A DNA stretch of 64,000 nt from assembly GCF_050948215.1 (NCBI RefSeq), contig NW_027489012.1:1-64000 (forward strand), read 5' to 3'. A program made the position numbers and the translations under genes. The notes beneath the pieces are model-generated. The model ran no database searches and was not told where the DNA came from. It saw only the letters and a list, made by a program, of their open reading frames with translations. The stretch is from Halictus rubicundus. Its lineage: Eukaryota; Arthropoda; Insecta; Hymenoptera; Halictidae. Shown here piece after piece: positions 1-13,830 of this stretch (positions are counted from its first letter, which is position 1; every line of letters starts with the position of its first letter).

Positions 1-3000
1 ATAGGATAGAGGATAGGATAGGATAGAGGATAGGATAGGATAGAGGATAGGATAGTATAGAGGATAGGATAGGACAGAGGATAGGATATAATAGAGGATA
101 GGATAGGATAGAGGATACGATAGGAATGAGGGTAGGATAGAGAATAGGATAGGATAGAGGTTAGGGGATTGGATCGGATACAGGATAGGAGACGATAGAG
201 GATAGGATAGGATAGAGGATAGGATAGGATAGAGGATAGGATACGATAGAGGGTACGGTAGGATAGGATAGAGGATATGATAGGATAGAGGATAGGATAG
301 GATAGAGCATAGGATAGGATAGAGGATAGGATAGGATAGAGGATAGGATATGATAGAGGATAGGATTGGATAGAAGATAGGATAGGATAGATGATAGGAT
401 AGGATAGAGGATAGGATAAGATAGAGGATAAGATAGGATAGAGGATAGGATAGGATAGAGGATAGGATAGGATAGATGATTTTATAGGGAAGAGGAAAGG
501 ATTTGATAGAGGATACGATATTATAGAGGATAGGATAGGATAGAGGATAGGATATTATAAAGGATAGGATAGGATAGAGGATAGGATAGGATAGAGGATA
601 GGATAGGATAGAGGATAGGATAGTATAGAGGATAGGATAGTATAGAGGATAGGATACGATAGAGGATACGATAGGATAGGATAGAGGATAGGATACGATA
701 GAGGATACGATAGGATAGGATAGAGGATAGGATAGGATATAGGATAGGATATGATAGAGGATAGGATATGATAGAGGATAGGATAGGATAGAGGATAGGA
801 TAGGATAGATGATAGGATAGGATAGAGGTTAGGATAAGATAGAGGATAGGATAGGATAGAGGATAGGATAGGATAGAGTATAGGATAGGATAGAGGATAG
901 GATAGGATAGAGGATAGGATAGGATAGAGGATAGGATATGATAGGATAGAGGATACGATAGGATAGGATAGAGGATAGGATAGGATAGAGGATTGGATAG
1001 GATAGAGGATAGGATATGATAGAGGATAGGATATGATAGAGGATAGGATAGGATAGAGGATAGGATAGGATAGATGATAGGATAGGATAGAGGTTAGGAT
1101 AAGATAGAGGATAGGATAGGATAGAGGATAGGATAGGATAGAGGATAGGATCGGATAGAGGATAGGATAGGGGATTGGATAGAATAAAGGATAGGATAGG
1201 ATAGAGGATAGGATAGAGGATAGGATAAGATAGAGGATAAGATAGGATAGAGTATAGGATAGGATAGAGGATAGGATATGATAGAGGATAGGATAGGATA
1301 GAGGATAGGATAGGATAGATGATAGGATAGGATAGAGGATAGGATAGGATAGGATAGAGGATAGGATAGGATAGAGGATAGGATAGGATAGAGGAAAGGA
1401 TAGGATAGAGGATAGGATATGATAGAGGATAGGATAGGATAGAAGATAGGATAGGATAGATGATAGGATAGGATAGAGGATAGGATAAAATAGAGGATAA
1501 GATAGGATAGAGGTTAGGATAGGATAGAGGATAGGATATGATAGAGGATAGGATAGGATAGAGGATAGGATAGGATAGGATAGATGACAGGATAGGATAG
1601 AGGATAGGATAGGATAGATGATATTATAGGAAAGAGGAAAGGATATGATAGAGGATACGATATTATAGAGGATAGGATAGGATAGAGGATAGGATATTAT
1701 AAAGGATAGGATAGGATAGAGGATATTATAGGATAGAGGATAGGATAGGATAGAGGATAAGATAGTATAGAGGATAGGATAGGATAGAGGATAGGATAGG
1801 ATAGAGGATAGGATACGATAGAGGATACGATAGGATAGGATAGAGGGTAGGATAGGATAGAGGATAGGATAGGATAGAGGATAGGATAGGATAGAGGATA
1901 CGATAGGATAGGATAGAGAATAGGATAGGATAGAGGATAGGACAGGACAGAGGATAGGATAGGATAGAGGATAGGATAGGATAGAGGATACGATAGGAAT
2001 GAGGATAGGATAGAGAATAGGATAGGATAGAGGTTAGGGGATTGGATCGGATACAGGATAGGAGACGATAGAGGATAGGATAGTATAGAGGATAGGATAG
2101 GATAGAGGATAGGATAGGATAGAGGATAGGATACGTTAGAGGGTACGATAGGATAGGATAGAGGATAGGATAGGATAGAGGATAGGATAGGATAGAGGAT
2201 AGGATAGGATAGAGCATAGGATAGGATAGAGGATAGGATAGGATAGAGGATAGGATATGATAGAGGATAGGATAGGATAGTAGATAAGATAGGATAGAGG
2301 ATAGGATAGGATAGAGGATAGGATATGATAGAGGATAGGATAGGATAGACGATAGGATAGGATAGAGGATAGGATAGGATAGAGGATAGGATATGATAGT
2401 GGATCAGATAGAATAGAGGATTGGATAGGATAGATGATAGGATAGGATAGAGGATAGGATAGGATAGAGGATAGGATAGTATAGAGGATAGGATAGGATA
2501 GAGGATAGGATACGTTAGAGGGTACGATAGGATAGGATAGAGGATAGGATAGGATAGAGGATAGGATAGGATAGAGGATAGGATAGGATAGAGCATAGGA
2601 TAGGATAGAGGATAGGATAGGATAGAGGATAGGATATGATAGAGGATAGGATAGGATAGTAGATAAGATAGGATAGAGGATAGGATAGGATAGAGGATAG
2701 GATATGATAGAGGATAGGATAGGATAGACGATAGGATAGGATAGAGGATAGGATAGGATAGAGGATAGGATATGATAGTGGATCAGATAGAATAGAGGAT
2801 TGGATAGGATAGATGATAGGATAGGATAGAGGATAGGATAGGATAGAGGATAGGATAGTATAGAGGATAGGATAGTATAGAGGATAGGATACGGTAGAGG
2901 ATACGATAGGATAGGATGGAGGATAGGATGCGATAGAGGATACGACAGGATAGGATAGAGGATAGGATAGGATATAGGATAGGATATGATAGAGGATAGG

Positions 3001-4500
3001 ATATGATAGAGGATAGGATAGGATAGAGGATAGGATAGGATAGATGATAGGATAGGATAGAGGATAGGATAAGATAGAGGATAGGATAGGATAGAGGATA
3101 GGATAGGATAGAGGATAGGATCGGATAGAGGATAGGATAGGGGATTGGATAGAATAAAGGATAGGATAGGATAGAGGATAGGATAGAGGATAGGATAGAG
3201 GATAGGATAAGATAGAGGATAAGATAGGATAGAGTATAGGATAGGATAGAGGATAGGATAAGATAGAGGATAGGATAGGATAGAGGATAGGATAGGATAG
3301 AGGATAGGATAGGATAGAGGATAGGATATGATAGTGGATCAGATAGAATAGAGGATTGGATAGGATAGATGATAGGATAGGATAGAGGATAGGATAAGAT
3401 AGAGCATAGGATAGGATAGATGATATTATAGGGAAGAGGAAAGGATATGATAGAGGATACGATATTATAGAGGATAGGATAGGATAGAGGATAGGATATT
3501 ATAAAGGATAGGATAGGATAGAGGATAGGATAGGATAGAGGATAGGATAGGATAGAGGATAGGATAGTATAGAGGATAGGATAGTATAGAGGATAGGATA
3601 CGATAGAGGATAGGATGCGATAGAGGATACGATAGGATAGGATAGAGGATAGGATAGGATATAGGATAGGATATGATAGGGGATAGGATATGATAGAGGA
3701 TAGGATAGGATAGAGGATAGGATAGGATAGATGATAGGATAGGATAGAGGATAGGATAAGATAGAGGATAGGATAGGATAGAGGATAGGATAGGATAGAG
3801 GATAGGATCGGATAGAGGATAGGATAGGGGATTGGATAGAATAAAGGATAGGATAGGATAGAGGATAGGATAGAGGATAGGATAGAGGATAGGATAAGAT
3901 AGAGGATAAGATAGGATAGAGTATAGGATAGGATAGAGGATAGGATAAGATAGAGGATAAGATAGGATAGAGGATAGGATAGGATAGAGGATAGGATATG
4001 ATAGAGGATAGGATAGGATAGAGGATAGGATAGGATAGAGGATAGGATAGGATAGAGGATAGGATAGGATAGAGGATAGGATATGATAGTGGATCAGATA
4101 GAATAGAGGATTGGATAGGATAGATGATAGGATAGGATAGAGGATAGGATCGGATAGAGGATAGGATAGGGGATTGGATATAATAAAGGATAGGATAGGA
4201 TAGAGGATAGGATAGAGGATAGGATAAGATAGAGGATAAGTTAGGATAGAGTACAGGATAGGATAGAGGATAGGATAGGATAGAGGATAGGATAGGATAG
4301 AAGATAGGATAGGATAGAGGATAGGATAGGAAAGAGGATAGGATATGATAGAGGATAGGATAGGATAGAGGATAGGATAGGATAGAGGATAGGATAGGAT
4401 AGAGGATAGGATAGGATAGAGGATAGGATATGATAGAGGATAGGATAGTATAGAAGATATGATATGATAGAGGATAGGATAGGATAGAGGATAGGATAGG
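1..4500 (+). repeat. Left copy of an 8.3-8.7 kb-spaced segmental duplication
   Basis: Rare variants in this segment recur in the same order about 8.7 kb downstream. Examples at a constant offset of 8,717 are GGGTACGGTAGG (251 and 8,968), GATTGGATAGAAG (364 and 9,081), GAGGTTAGGATAAG (825 and 9,542), GGATCGG (1,148 and 9,865), GAGGAAAGG (1,391 and 10,108) and the GATATTATAGG marker (1,620 and 10,337). The offset then drops to 8,666 (by 51 bp, three monomers), then to 8,286 after a 380-bp local duplication found only in this copy, and is 8,354 at the marker near 3,422. The left end is cut by the window edge, so the block may start earlier. The right end near 4,500 is approximate. Confidence 0.85.
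2131..2890 (+). repeat. 380-bp local tandem duplication (two copies)
   Basis: Three rare variants recur exactly 380 bp apart. GATACGTTAGAGGG is at about 2,131 and 2,511, GTAGATAAGATAGG at about 2,279 and 2,659, and GTGGATCAGATAG at 2,399 and 2,779. The related segment near 10,796-11,201 has only one copy, because its offset to this region changes by exactly 380 across the duplication. This places the duplication after the split of the two 8.7-kb-spaced blocks, or its loss from the other copy. Confidence 0.88.
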
Positions 4501-7500
4501 ATAGAGGATAGGATAGGATAGAGGATAGGATATGATAGAAGATAGGATAGGATAGAGGGTACGATAGGATAGGATAGAGGATTGGATAGGATAGAGGATA
4601 GGATAGTATAGAGGATAGGATAGTATAGAGGATAGGATAGGATAGAGGATAGGATAGGATAGAGGATAGGATAGTATAGAGGATAGGATAGTATAGAGGA
4701 TAGGATAGGATAGAGGATAGGATAGGATAGAGGATAGGATACGATAGAGGGTACGATAGGATAGGATAGAGGATTGGATAGGATAGAGGCTAGGATAAGA
4801 TAGAGGATAAGATAGGATAGAGGATTTGATAGGATAGAGGATAGGATATGATAGAGGATAGGATAGGATAGAGGATAGGATAGGATAGAGGATAGGATAG
4901 GATAGATGATAGGATAGGATAGAGGATAGGATAAGATAGAGGATAGGATAGGATAGATGATATTATAGGAAAGAGGAAAGGGTAAGATAGAGGATAGGTT
5001 AGGATAGAGGATAGGATAGGGGATTGGATAGGATAGAGGATAGGATAGGATAGAGGATAGGATATGATAGAAGATAGGATAGGATAGAGGATAGGACAGG
5101 ATAGATGATAGGATAGGATAGAGGATAGGATAAGATAGGGGATAGGATAGGATAGAGGATAGGATAGGTTAGAGGATAGGATAGGATAGATGATAGGATA
5201 GGATAGAGGATAGGATAGGATAGGATAGAGGATAGGATAGGATAGAGGATAGGATAGGATAGAGGAAAGGATAGGATAGAGGATAGGATATGATAGAGGA
5301 TAGGATAGGATAGAAGATAGGATAGGATAGAGGATAGGATAGGATAGATGATAGGATAGGATAGAGGATAGGATAGGATAGGATAGAGGATAGGATAGGA
5401 TAGAGGATAGGATAGGATAGAGGATAGGATAGGATAGAGGATAGGATATGATAGAGGATAGGATAGGATAGAAGATAGGATAGGATAGATGATAGGATAG
5501 GATAGAGGATAGGATAAGATAGAGGATAAGATAGGATAGAGGATAGGATAGGATAGAGGATAGGATATGATAGAGGATAGGATAGGATAGAGGATAGGAT
5601 AGGATAGGATAGATGATAGGATAGGATAGAGGATAGGATAGGATAGATGATATTATAGGAAAGAGGAAAGGATATGATAGAGGATACGATATTATAGAGG
5701 ATAGGATAGGATAGAGGATAGGATATTATAAAGGATAGGATAGGATAGAGGATAGGATAGGATAGAGGATAGGATAGGATAGAGGATAGGATAGGATAGA
5801 GGATAGGATAGTATAGAGGATAGGATAGGATAGAGGATAGGATAGGATAGAGGATAGGATACGATAGAGGATACGATAGGATAGGATAGAGGGTAGGATA
5901 GGATAGAGGATAGGATAGGATAGAGGATACGATAGGATAGGATAGAGAATAGGATAGGATAGAGGATAGGACAGGACAGAGGATAGGATATAATAGAGGA
6001 TAGGATAGGATAGAGGATACGATAGGAATGAGGGTAGGATAGAGAATAGGATAGGATAGAGGTTAGGGGATTGGATCGGATACAGGGTAGGAGACGATAG
6101 AGGATAGGATAGTATAGAGGATAGGATAGGATAGAGGATAGGATAGGATAGAGGATAGGATACGATAGAGGGTACGATAGGATAGGATAGAGGATAGGAT
6201 AGGATAGAGGATAGGATAGGATAGAGCATAGGATAGGATAGAGGATAGGATAGGATAGAGGATAGGATATGATAGAGGATAGGATAGGATAGAAGATAGG
6301 ATAGGATAGATGATAGGATAGGATAGAGGATAGGATAAGATAGAGGATAAGATAGGATAGAGGATAGGATAGGATAGAGGATAGGATATGATAGAGGATA
6401 GGATAGGATAGAGGATAGGATAGGATAGAGGATAGGATAGGATAGAGGATAGGATATGATAGTGGATCAGATAGAATAGAGGATTGGATAGGATAAATGA
6501 TAGGATAGGATAGAGGATAGGATAAGATAGAGGATAGGATAGGATAGATGATATTATAGGGAAGAGGAAAGGATATGATAGAGGATACGATATTATAGAG
6601 GATAGGATAGGATAGAGGATAGGATATTATAAAGGATAGGATAGGATAGAGGATAGGGTAGGATAGAGGATAGGATAGGATATAGGATAGGATATGATAG
6701 AGGATAGGATATGATAGAGGATAGGATAGGATAGAGGATAGGATAGGATAGATGATAGGATAGGATAGAGGATAGGATAAGATAGAGGATAGGATAGGAT
6801 AGATGATAGGATAGGATAGGATAGATGATAGGATAGGATAGAGGATAGGATAAGATAGGGGATAGGATAGGATAGAGGATAGGATAGGATAGAGGATAGG
6901 ATCGGATAGAGGATAGGATAGGGGATTGGATAGAATAAAGGATAGGATAGGATAGAGGATAGGATAGAGGATAGGGTAAGATAGAGGATAAGATAGGATA
7001 GAGTATAGGATAGGATAGAGGATAGGATATGATAGAGGATAGGATAGGATAGAGGATAGGATAGGATAGATGATAGGATAGGATAGAGGATAGGATAGGA
7101 TAGGATAGAGGATAGGATAGGATAGAGGATAGGATAGGATAGGATAGAGGATAGGATAGGATAGAGGATAGGATATGATAGAGGATAGGATAGGATAGAA
7201 GATAGGATAGGATAGATGATAGGATAGGATAGAGGATAGGATAAGATAGAGGATAAGATAGGATAGAGGATAGGATAGGATAGAGGATAGGATATGATAG
7301 AGGATAGGATAGGATAGAGGATAGGATAGGATAGGATAGATGATATTATAGGAAAGAGGAAAGGATATGATAGAGGATACGATATTATAGAGGATAGGAT
7401 AGGATAGAGGATAGGATATTATAAAGGATATGATAGGATAGAGGATAGGATAGGATAGAGGATAGGATAGGATAGAGGATAGGATAGTATAGAGGATAGG

Positions 7501-8717
7501 ATAGGATAGAGGATAGGATAGGATAGAGGATAGGATACGATAGAGGATACGATAGGATAGGATAGAGGGTAGGATAGGATAGAGGATAGGATAGGATAGA
7601 GGATACGATAGGATAGGATAGAGAATAGGATAGGATAGAGGATAGGACAGGACAGAGGATAGGATATAATAGAGGATAGGATAGGATAGAGGATACGATA
7701 GGAATGAGGGTAGGATAGAGAATAGGATAGGATAGAGGTTAGGGGATTGGATCGGATACAGGGTAGGAGACGATAGAGGATAGGATAGTATAGAGGATAG
7801 GATAGGATAGAGGATAGGATAGGATAGAGGATAGGATACGATAGAGGGTACGATAGGATAGGATAGAGGATAGGATAGGATAGAGGATAGGATAGGATAG
7901 AGCATAGGATAGGATAGAGGATAGGATAGGATAGAGGATAGGATATGATAGAGGATAGGATAGGATAGAAGGTAGGATAGGATAGATGATAGGATGGGAT
8001 AGAGGATAGGATAAGATAGAGGATAAGATAGGATAGAGGATAGGATAGGATAGAGGATAGGATATGATAGAGGATACCATAGGATAGAGGATAGGATAGG
8101 ATAGAGGATAGGATAGGATAGAGCATAGGATAGGATAGAGGATAGGATAGGATAGATGATATTATAGGAAAGAGGAAAGGATATGATAGAGGATACGATA
8201 TTATAGAGGATAGGATAGGATAGAGGATAGGATATTATAAAGGATAGGATAGGATAGAGGATATTATAGGATAGAGGATAGGATAGGATAGAGGATAGGA
8301 TAGTATAGAGGATAGGATAGGATAGAGGATAGGATAGGATAGAGGATAGGATACGATAGAGGATACGATAGGATAGGATAGAGGATAGGATATGATAGAG
8401 GATAGGATAGGATAGAAGATAGGATAGGATAGATGATAGGATAGGATAGAGGATAGGATAAGATAGAGGATAAGATAGGATAGAGGATAGGATAGGATAG
8501 AGGATAGGATATGATAGAGGATAGGATAGGATAGAGGATAGGATAGGATAGGATAGATGATAGGATAGGATAGAGGATAGGATAGGATAGATGATATTAT
8601 AGGAAAGAGGAAAGGATATGATAGAGGATACGATATTATAGAGGATAGGATGGGATAGAGGATAGGATATTATAAAGGATAGGATAGGATAGAGGATAGG
8701 ATAGGATAGAGGATAGG

Positions 8718-11700
8718 ATAGGATAGAGGATAGGATAGTATAGAGGATAGGATAGGATAGAGGATAGGACAGGACAGAGGATAGGATATAATAGAGGATA
8801 GGATAGGATAGAGGATACGATAGGAATGAGGGTAGGATAGAGAATAGGATAGGATAGAGGTTAGGGGATTGGATCGGATACAGGATAGGAGACGATAGAG
8901 GATAGGATAGTATAGAGGATAGGATAGGATAGAGGATAGGATAGGATAGAGGATAGGATACGATAGAGGGTACGGTAGGATAGGATAGAGGATATGATAG
9001 GATAGAGGATAGGATAGGATAGAGCATAGGATAGGATAGAGGATAGGATAGGATAGAGGATAGGATATGATAGAGGATAGGATTGGATAGAAGATAGGAT
9101 AGGATAGATGATAGGATAGGATAGAGGATAGGATAAGATAGAGGATAAGATAGGATAGAGGATAGGATAGGATAGAGGATAGGATAGGATAGATGATATT
9201 ATAGGGAAGAGGAAAGGATATGATAGAGGATACGATATTATAGAGGATAGGATAGGATAGAGGATAGGATATTATAAAGGATAGGATAGGATAGAGGATA
9301 GGATAGGATAGAGGATAGGATAGGATAGAGGATAGGATAGTATAGAGGATAGGATAGTATAGAGGATAGGATACGATAGAGGATACGATAGGATAGGATA
9401 GAGGATAGGATACGATAGAGGATACGATAGGATAGGATAGAGGATAGGATAGGATATAGGATAGGATATGATAGAGGATAGGATATGATAGACGATAGGA
9501 TAGGATAGAGGATAGGATAGGATAGATGATAGGATAGGATAGAGGTTAGGATAAGATAGAGGATAGGATAGGATAGAGGATAGGATAGGATAGAGTATAG
9601 GATAGGATAGAGGATAGGATAGGATAGAGGATAGGATAGGATAGAGGATAGGATATGATAGGATAGAGGATACGATAGGATAGGATAGAGGATAGGATAG
9701 GATAGAGGATTGGATAGGATAGAGGATAGGATATGATAGAGGATAGGATATGATAGAGGATAGGATAGGATAGAGGATAGGATAGGATAGATGATAGGAT
9801 AGGATAGAGGTTAGGATAAGATAGAGGATAGGATAGGATAGAGGATAGGATAGGATAGAGGATAGGATCGGATAGAGGATAGGATAGGGGATTGGATAGA
9901 ATAAAGGATAGGATAGGATAGAGGATAGGATAGAGGATAGGATAAGATAGAGGATAAGATAGGATAAAGTATAGGATAGGATAGAGGATAGGATATGATA
10001 GAGGATAGGATAGGATAGAGGATAGGATAGGATAGATGATAGGATAGGATAGAGGATAGGATAGGATAGGATAGAGGATAGGATAGGATAGAGGATAGGA
10101 TAGGATAGAGGAAAGGATAGGATAGAGGATAGGATATGATAGAGGATAGGATAGGATAGAAGATAGGATAGGATAGATGATAGGATAGGATAGAGGATAG
10201 GATAAAATAGAGGATAAGATAGGATAGAGGATAGGATAGGATAGAGGATAGGATATGATAGAGGATAGGATAGGATAGAGGATAGGATAGGATAGGATAG
10301 ATGATAGGATAGGATAGAGGATAGGATAGGATAGATGATATTATAGGAAAGAGGAAAGGATATGATAGAGGATACGATATTATAGAGGATAGGATAGGAT
10401 AGAGGATAGGATATTATAAAGGATAGGATAGGATAGAGGATATTATAGGATAGAGGATAGGATAGGATAGAGGATAAGATAGTATAGAGGATAGGATAGG
10501 ATAGAGGATAGGATAGGATAGAGGATAGGATACGATAGAGGATACGATAGGATAGGATAGAGGGTAGGATAGGATAGAGGATAGGATAGGATAGAGGATA
10601 GGATAGGATAGAGGATACGATAGGATAGGATAGAGAATAGGATAGGATAGAGGATACGATAGGAATGAGGATAGGATAGAGAATAGGATAGGATAGAGGT
10701 TAGGGGATTGGATCGGATACAGGATAGGAGACGATAGAGGATAGGATAGTATAGAGGATAGGATAGGATAGAGGATAGGATAGGATAGAGGTTGGATACG
10801 TTAGAGGGTACGATAGGATAGGATAGAGGATAGGATAGGATAGAGGATAGGATAGGATAGAGGATAGGATAGGATAGAGCATAGGATAGGATAGAGGATA
10901 GGATAGGATAGAGGATAGGATATGATAGAGGATAGGATAGGATAGAAGATAAGATAGGATAGAGGATAGGATAGGATAGAGGATAGGATATGATAGAGGA
11001 TAGGATAGGATAGACGATAGGATAGGATAGAGGATAGGATAGGATAGAGGATAGGATATGATAGTGGATCAGATAGAATAGAGGATTGGATAGGATAGAT
11101 GATAGGATAGGATAGAGGATAGGATAGGATAGAGGATAGGATAGTATAGAGGATAGGATAGTATAGAGGATAGGATACGATAGAGGATACGATAGGATAG
11201 GATGGAGGATAGGATGCGATAGAGGATACGATAGGATAGGATAGAGGATAGGATAGGATATAGGATAGGATATGATAGAGGATAGGATATGATAGAGGAT
11301 AGGATAGGATAGAGGATAGGATAGGATAGATGATAGGATAGGATAGAGGATAGGATAAGATAGAGGATAGGATAGGATAGAGGATAGGATAGGATAGAGG
11401 ATAGGATCGGATAGAGGATAGGATAGGGGATTGGATAGAATAAAGGATAGGATAGGATAGAGGATAGGATAGAGGATAGGATAGAGGATAGGATAAGATA
11501 GAGGATAAGATAGGATAGAGTATAGGATAGGATAGAGGATAGGATAAGATAGAGGATAAGATAGGATAGAGGATAGGATAGGATAGAGGATAGGATATGA
11601 TAGAGGATAGGATAGGATAGAGGATAGGATAGGATAGAGGATAGGATAGGATAGAGGATAGGATAGGATAGAGGATAGGATATGATAGTGGATCAGATAG

Positions 11701-12560
11701 AATAGAGGATTGGATAGGATAGATGATAGGATAGGATAGAGGATAGGATAAGATAGAGGATAGGATAGGATACATGATATTATAGGGAAGAGGAAAGGAT
11801 ATGATAGAGGATACGATATTATAGAGGATAGGATAGGATAGAGGATAGGATATTATAAAGGATAGGATAGGATAGAGGATAGGATAGGATAGAGGATAGG
11901 ATAGGATAGAGGATAGGATAGTATAGAGGATAGGATAGTATAGAGGATAGGATACGATAGAGGATACGATAGGATAGGATAGAGGATAGGATACGATAGA
12001 GGATACGATAGGATAGGATAGAGGATAGGATAGGATATAGGATAGGATATGATAGAGGATAGGATATGATAGAGGATAGGATAGGATAGAGGATAGGATA
12101 GGATAGATGATAGGATAGGATAGAGGATAGGATAAGATAGAGGATAGGATAGGATAGAGGATAGGATAGGATAGAGGATAGGATCGGATAGAGGATAGGA
12201 TAGGGGATTGGATATAATAAAGGATAGGATAGGATAGAGGATAGGATAGAGGATAGGATAAGATAGAGGATAAGATAGAGGATAAGATAGGATAGAGTAT
12301 AGGATAGGATAGAGGACAGGATAGGATAGAGGATAGGATAGGATAGAAGATAGGATAGGATAGAGGATAGGATAGGAAAGAGGATAGGATATGATAGAGG
12401 ATAGGATAGGATAGAGGATAGGATAGGATAGAGGATAGGATAGGATAGAGGATAGGATAGGATAGAGGATAGGATATGATAGAGGATAGGATAGGATAGA
12501 AGATAGGATATGATAGAGGATAGGATAGGATAGAGGATAGGATAGGATAGAGGATAGGAT
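8718..12560 (+). repeat. Right copy of the 8.3-8.7 kb-spaced segmental duplication
   Basis: This is the partner of the segment starting at base 1, identified by the same ordered rare variants. Differences include GATTTTATAGGG at about 478 against GATATTATAGGG here near 9,191, a one-base loss in GAGGTTGGATACG near 10,790 (the other copy has GAGGATAGGATACG), and the absence of the 380-bp local duplication. The paired markers at the far end are GATGGAGG at 11,201 (partner 2,915) and the GGGAAGAGG-type marker at 11,776 (partner 3,422). The segment from about 11,900 onward also resembles 33,900-34,900, so the block is part of a wider family. Confidence 0.83.
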
Positions 12561-12799
12561 AGGATATATGATAGGATAGGATAGAGGATACGATATTATA
12601 GAGGATAGGATAGGATAGAGGATAGGATAGGATAGAGGATAGGATAGGATATATGATAGGATAGGATAGAGGATACGATATTATAGAGGATAGGATAGGA
12701 TAGAGGATAGGATATTATAAAGGATAGGATAGGATAGAGGATAGGATAGGATAGAGGATAGGATAGTATAGAGGATAGGATAGTATAGAGGATAGGATA

Positions 12800-13767
12800 G
12801 GATAGAGGATAGGATAGAATAGAGGATAGGATACGATAGAGGGTACGATAGGATAGGATAGAGGATTGGATAGGATAGAGGATAGGATAAGATAGAGGAT
12901 AAGATAGGATAGAGGATAGGATAGGATAGGATAGATGATAGGATAGGATAGAGGATAGGATAGGATAGATGATATTATAGGAAAGAGGAAAGGATATGAT
13001 ACAGGATACGATATTATAGAGGATAGGATAGGATAGAGGATAGGATATTATAAAGGATAGGATAGGATAGAGGATAGGATAGGATAGAGGATAGGATAGG
13101 ATAGAGGATAGGATATGATAGAGGATAGGATAGGATAGAGGATAGGATAGGATAGAGGATAGGATCGGATAGAGGATAGGATAGGGGATTGGATAGAATA
13201 AAGGATAGGATAGGATAGAGGATAGGATAGAGGATAGGATAGAGGATAGGATAAGATAGGATAGAGTATAGGATAGGATAGAGGATAGGATAGAATAGAG
13301 GATAGGATACGATAGAGGGTACGATAGGATAGGATAGAGGATTGGATAGGATAGAGGATAGGATAAGATAGAGGATAAGATAGGATGGAGGATAGGATAG
13401 GATAGGATAGATGATAGGATAGGATAGAGGATAGGATAGGATAGATGATATTATAGGAAAGAGGAAAGGATATGATACAGGATACGATATTATAGAGGAT
13501 AGGATAGGATAGAGGATAGGATATTATAAAGGATAGGATAGGATAGAGGATAGGATAGGATAGAGGATAGGATAGGATAGAGGATAGGATATGATAGAGG
13601 ATAGGATAGGATAGAGGATAGGATAGGATAGAGGATAGGATCGGATAGAGGATAGGATAGGGGATTGGATAGAATAAAGGATAGGATAGGATAGAGGATA
13701 GGATAGAGGATAGGATAGAGGATAGGATAAGATAGGATAGAGTATAGGATAGGATAGAGGATAGGAT
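12800..13767 (+). repeat. 476-bp tandem duplication (28 monomer lengths)
   Basis: Two adjacent copies, about 12,800-13,290 and 13,290-13,767, share rare variants at a constant 476-bp offset. They are GATAGAATAGAGG (12,817 and 13,293), the GATATTATAGG marker followed by GATACAGG (12,971 and 13,447), and GGATCGG (about 13,161 and 13,637). One base difference is visible: TAGGATAGAG near 12,905 against TAGGATGGAG near 13,381. The offset equals 28 times 17, so exchange was in monomer register. The marker followed by GATACAGG is seen only in these two copies, which suggests a local and recent event. Confidence 0.87.
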
Positions 13768-13830
13768 AAGATAGAGGATAAGATAGGATAGAGGATAGGA
13801 TAGGATAGAGGATAGGATATGATAGAGGAT

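Noticed and set aside
2034..2045. TTAGGGG next to GATTGG, resembling a telomere unit; similar sites at about 10,700, 14,576 and 16,088
   Set aside because: Single heptamers inside a fixed HOR variant, never tandem. They arise by one or two changes from the monomer.
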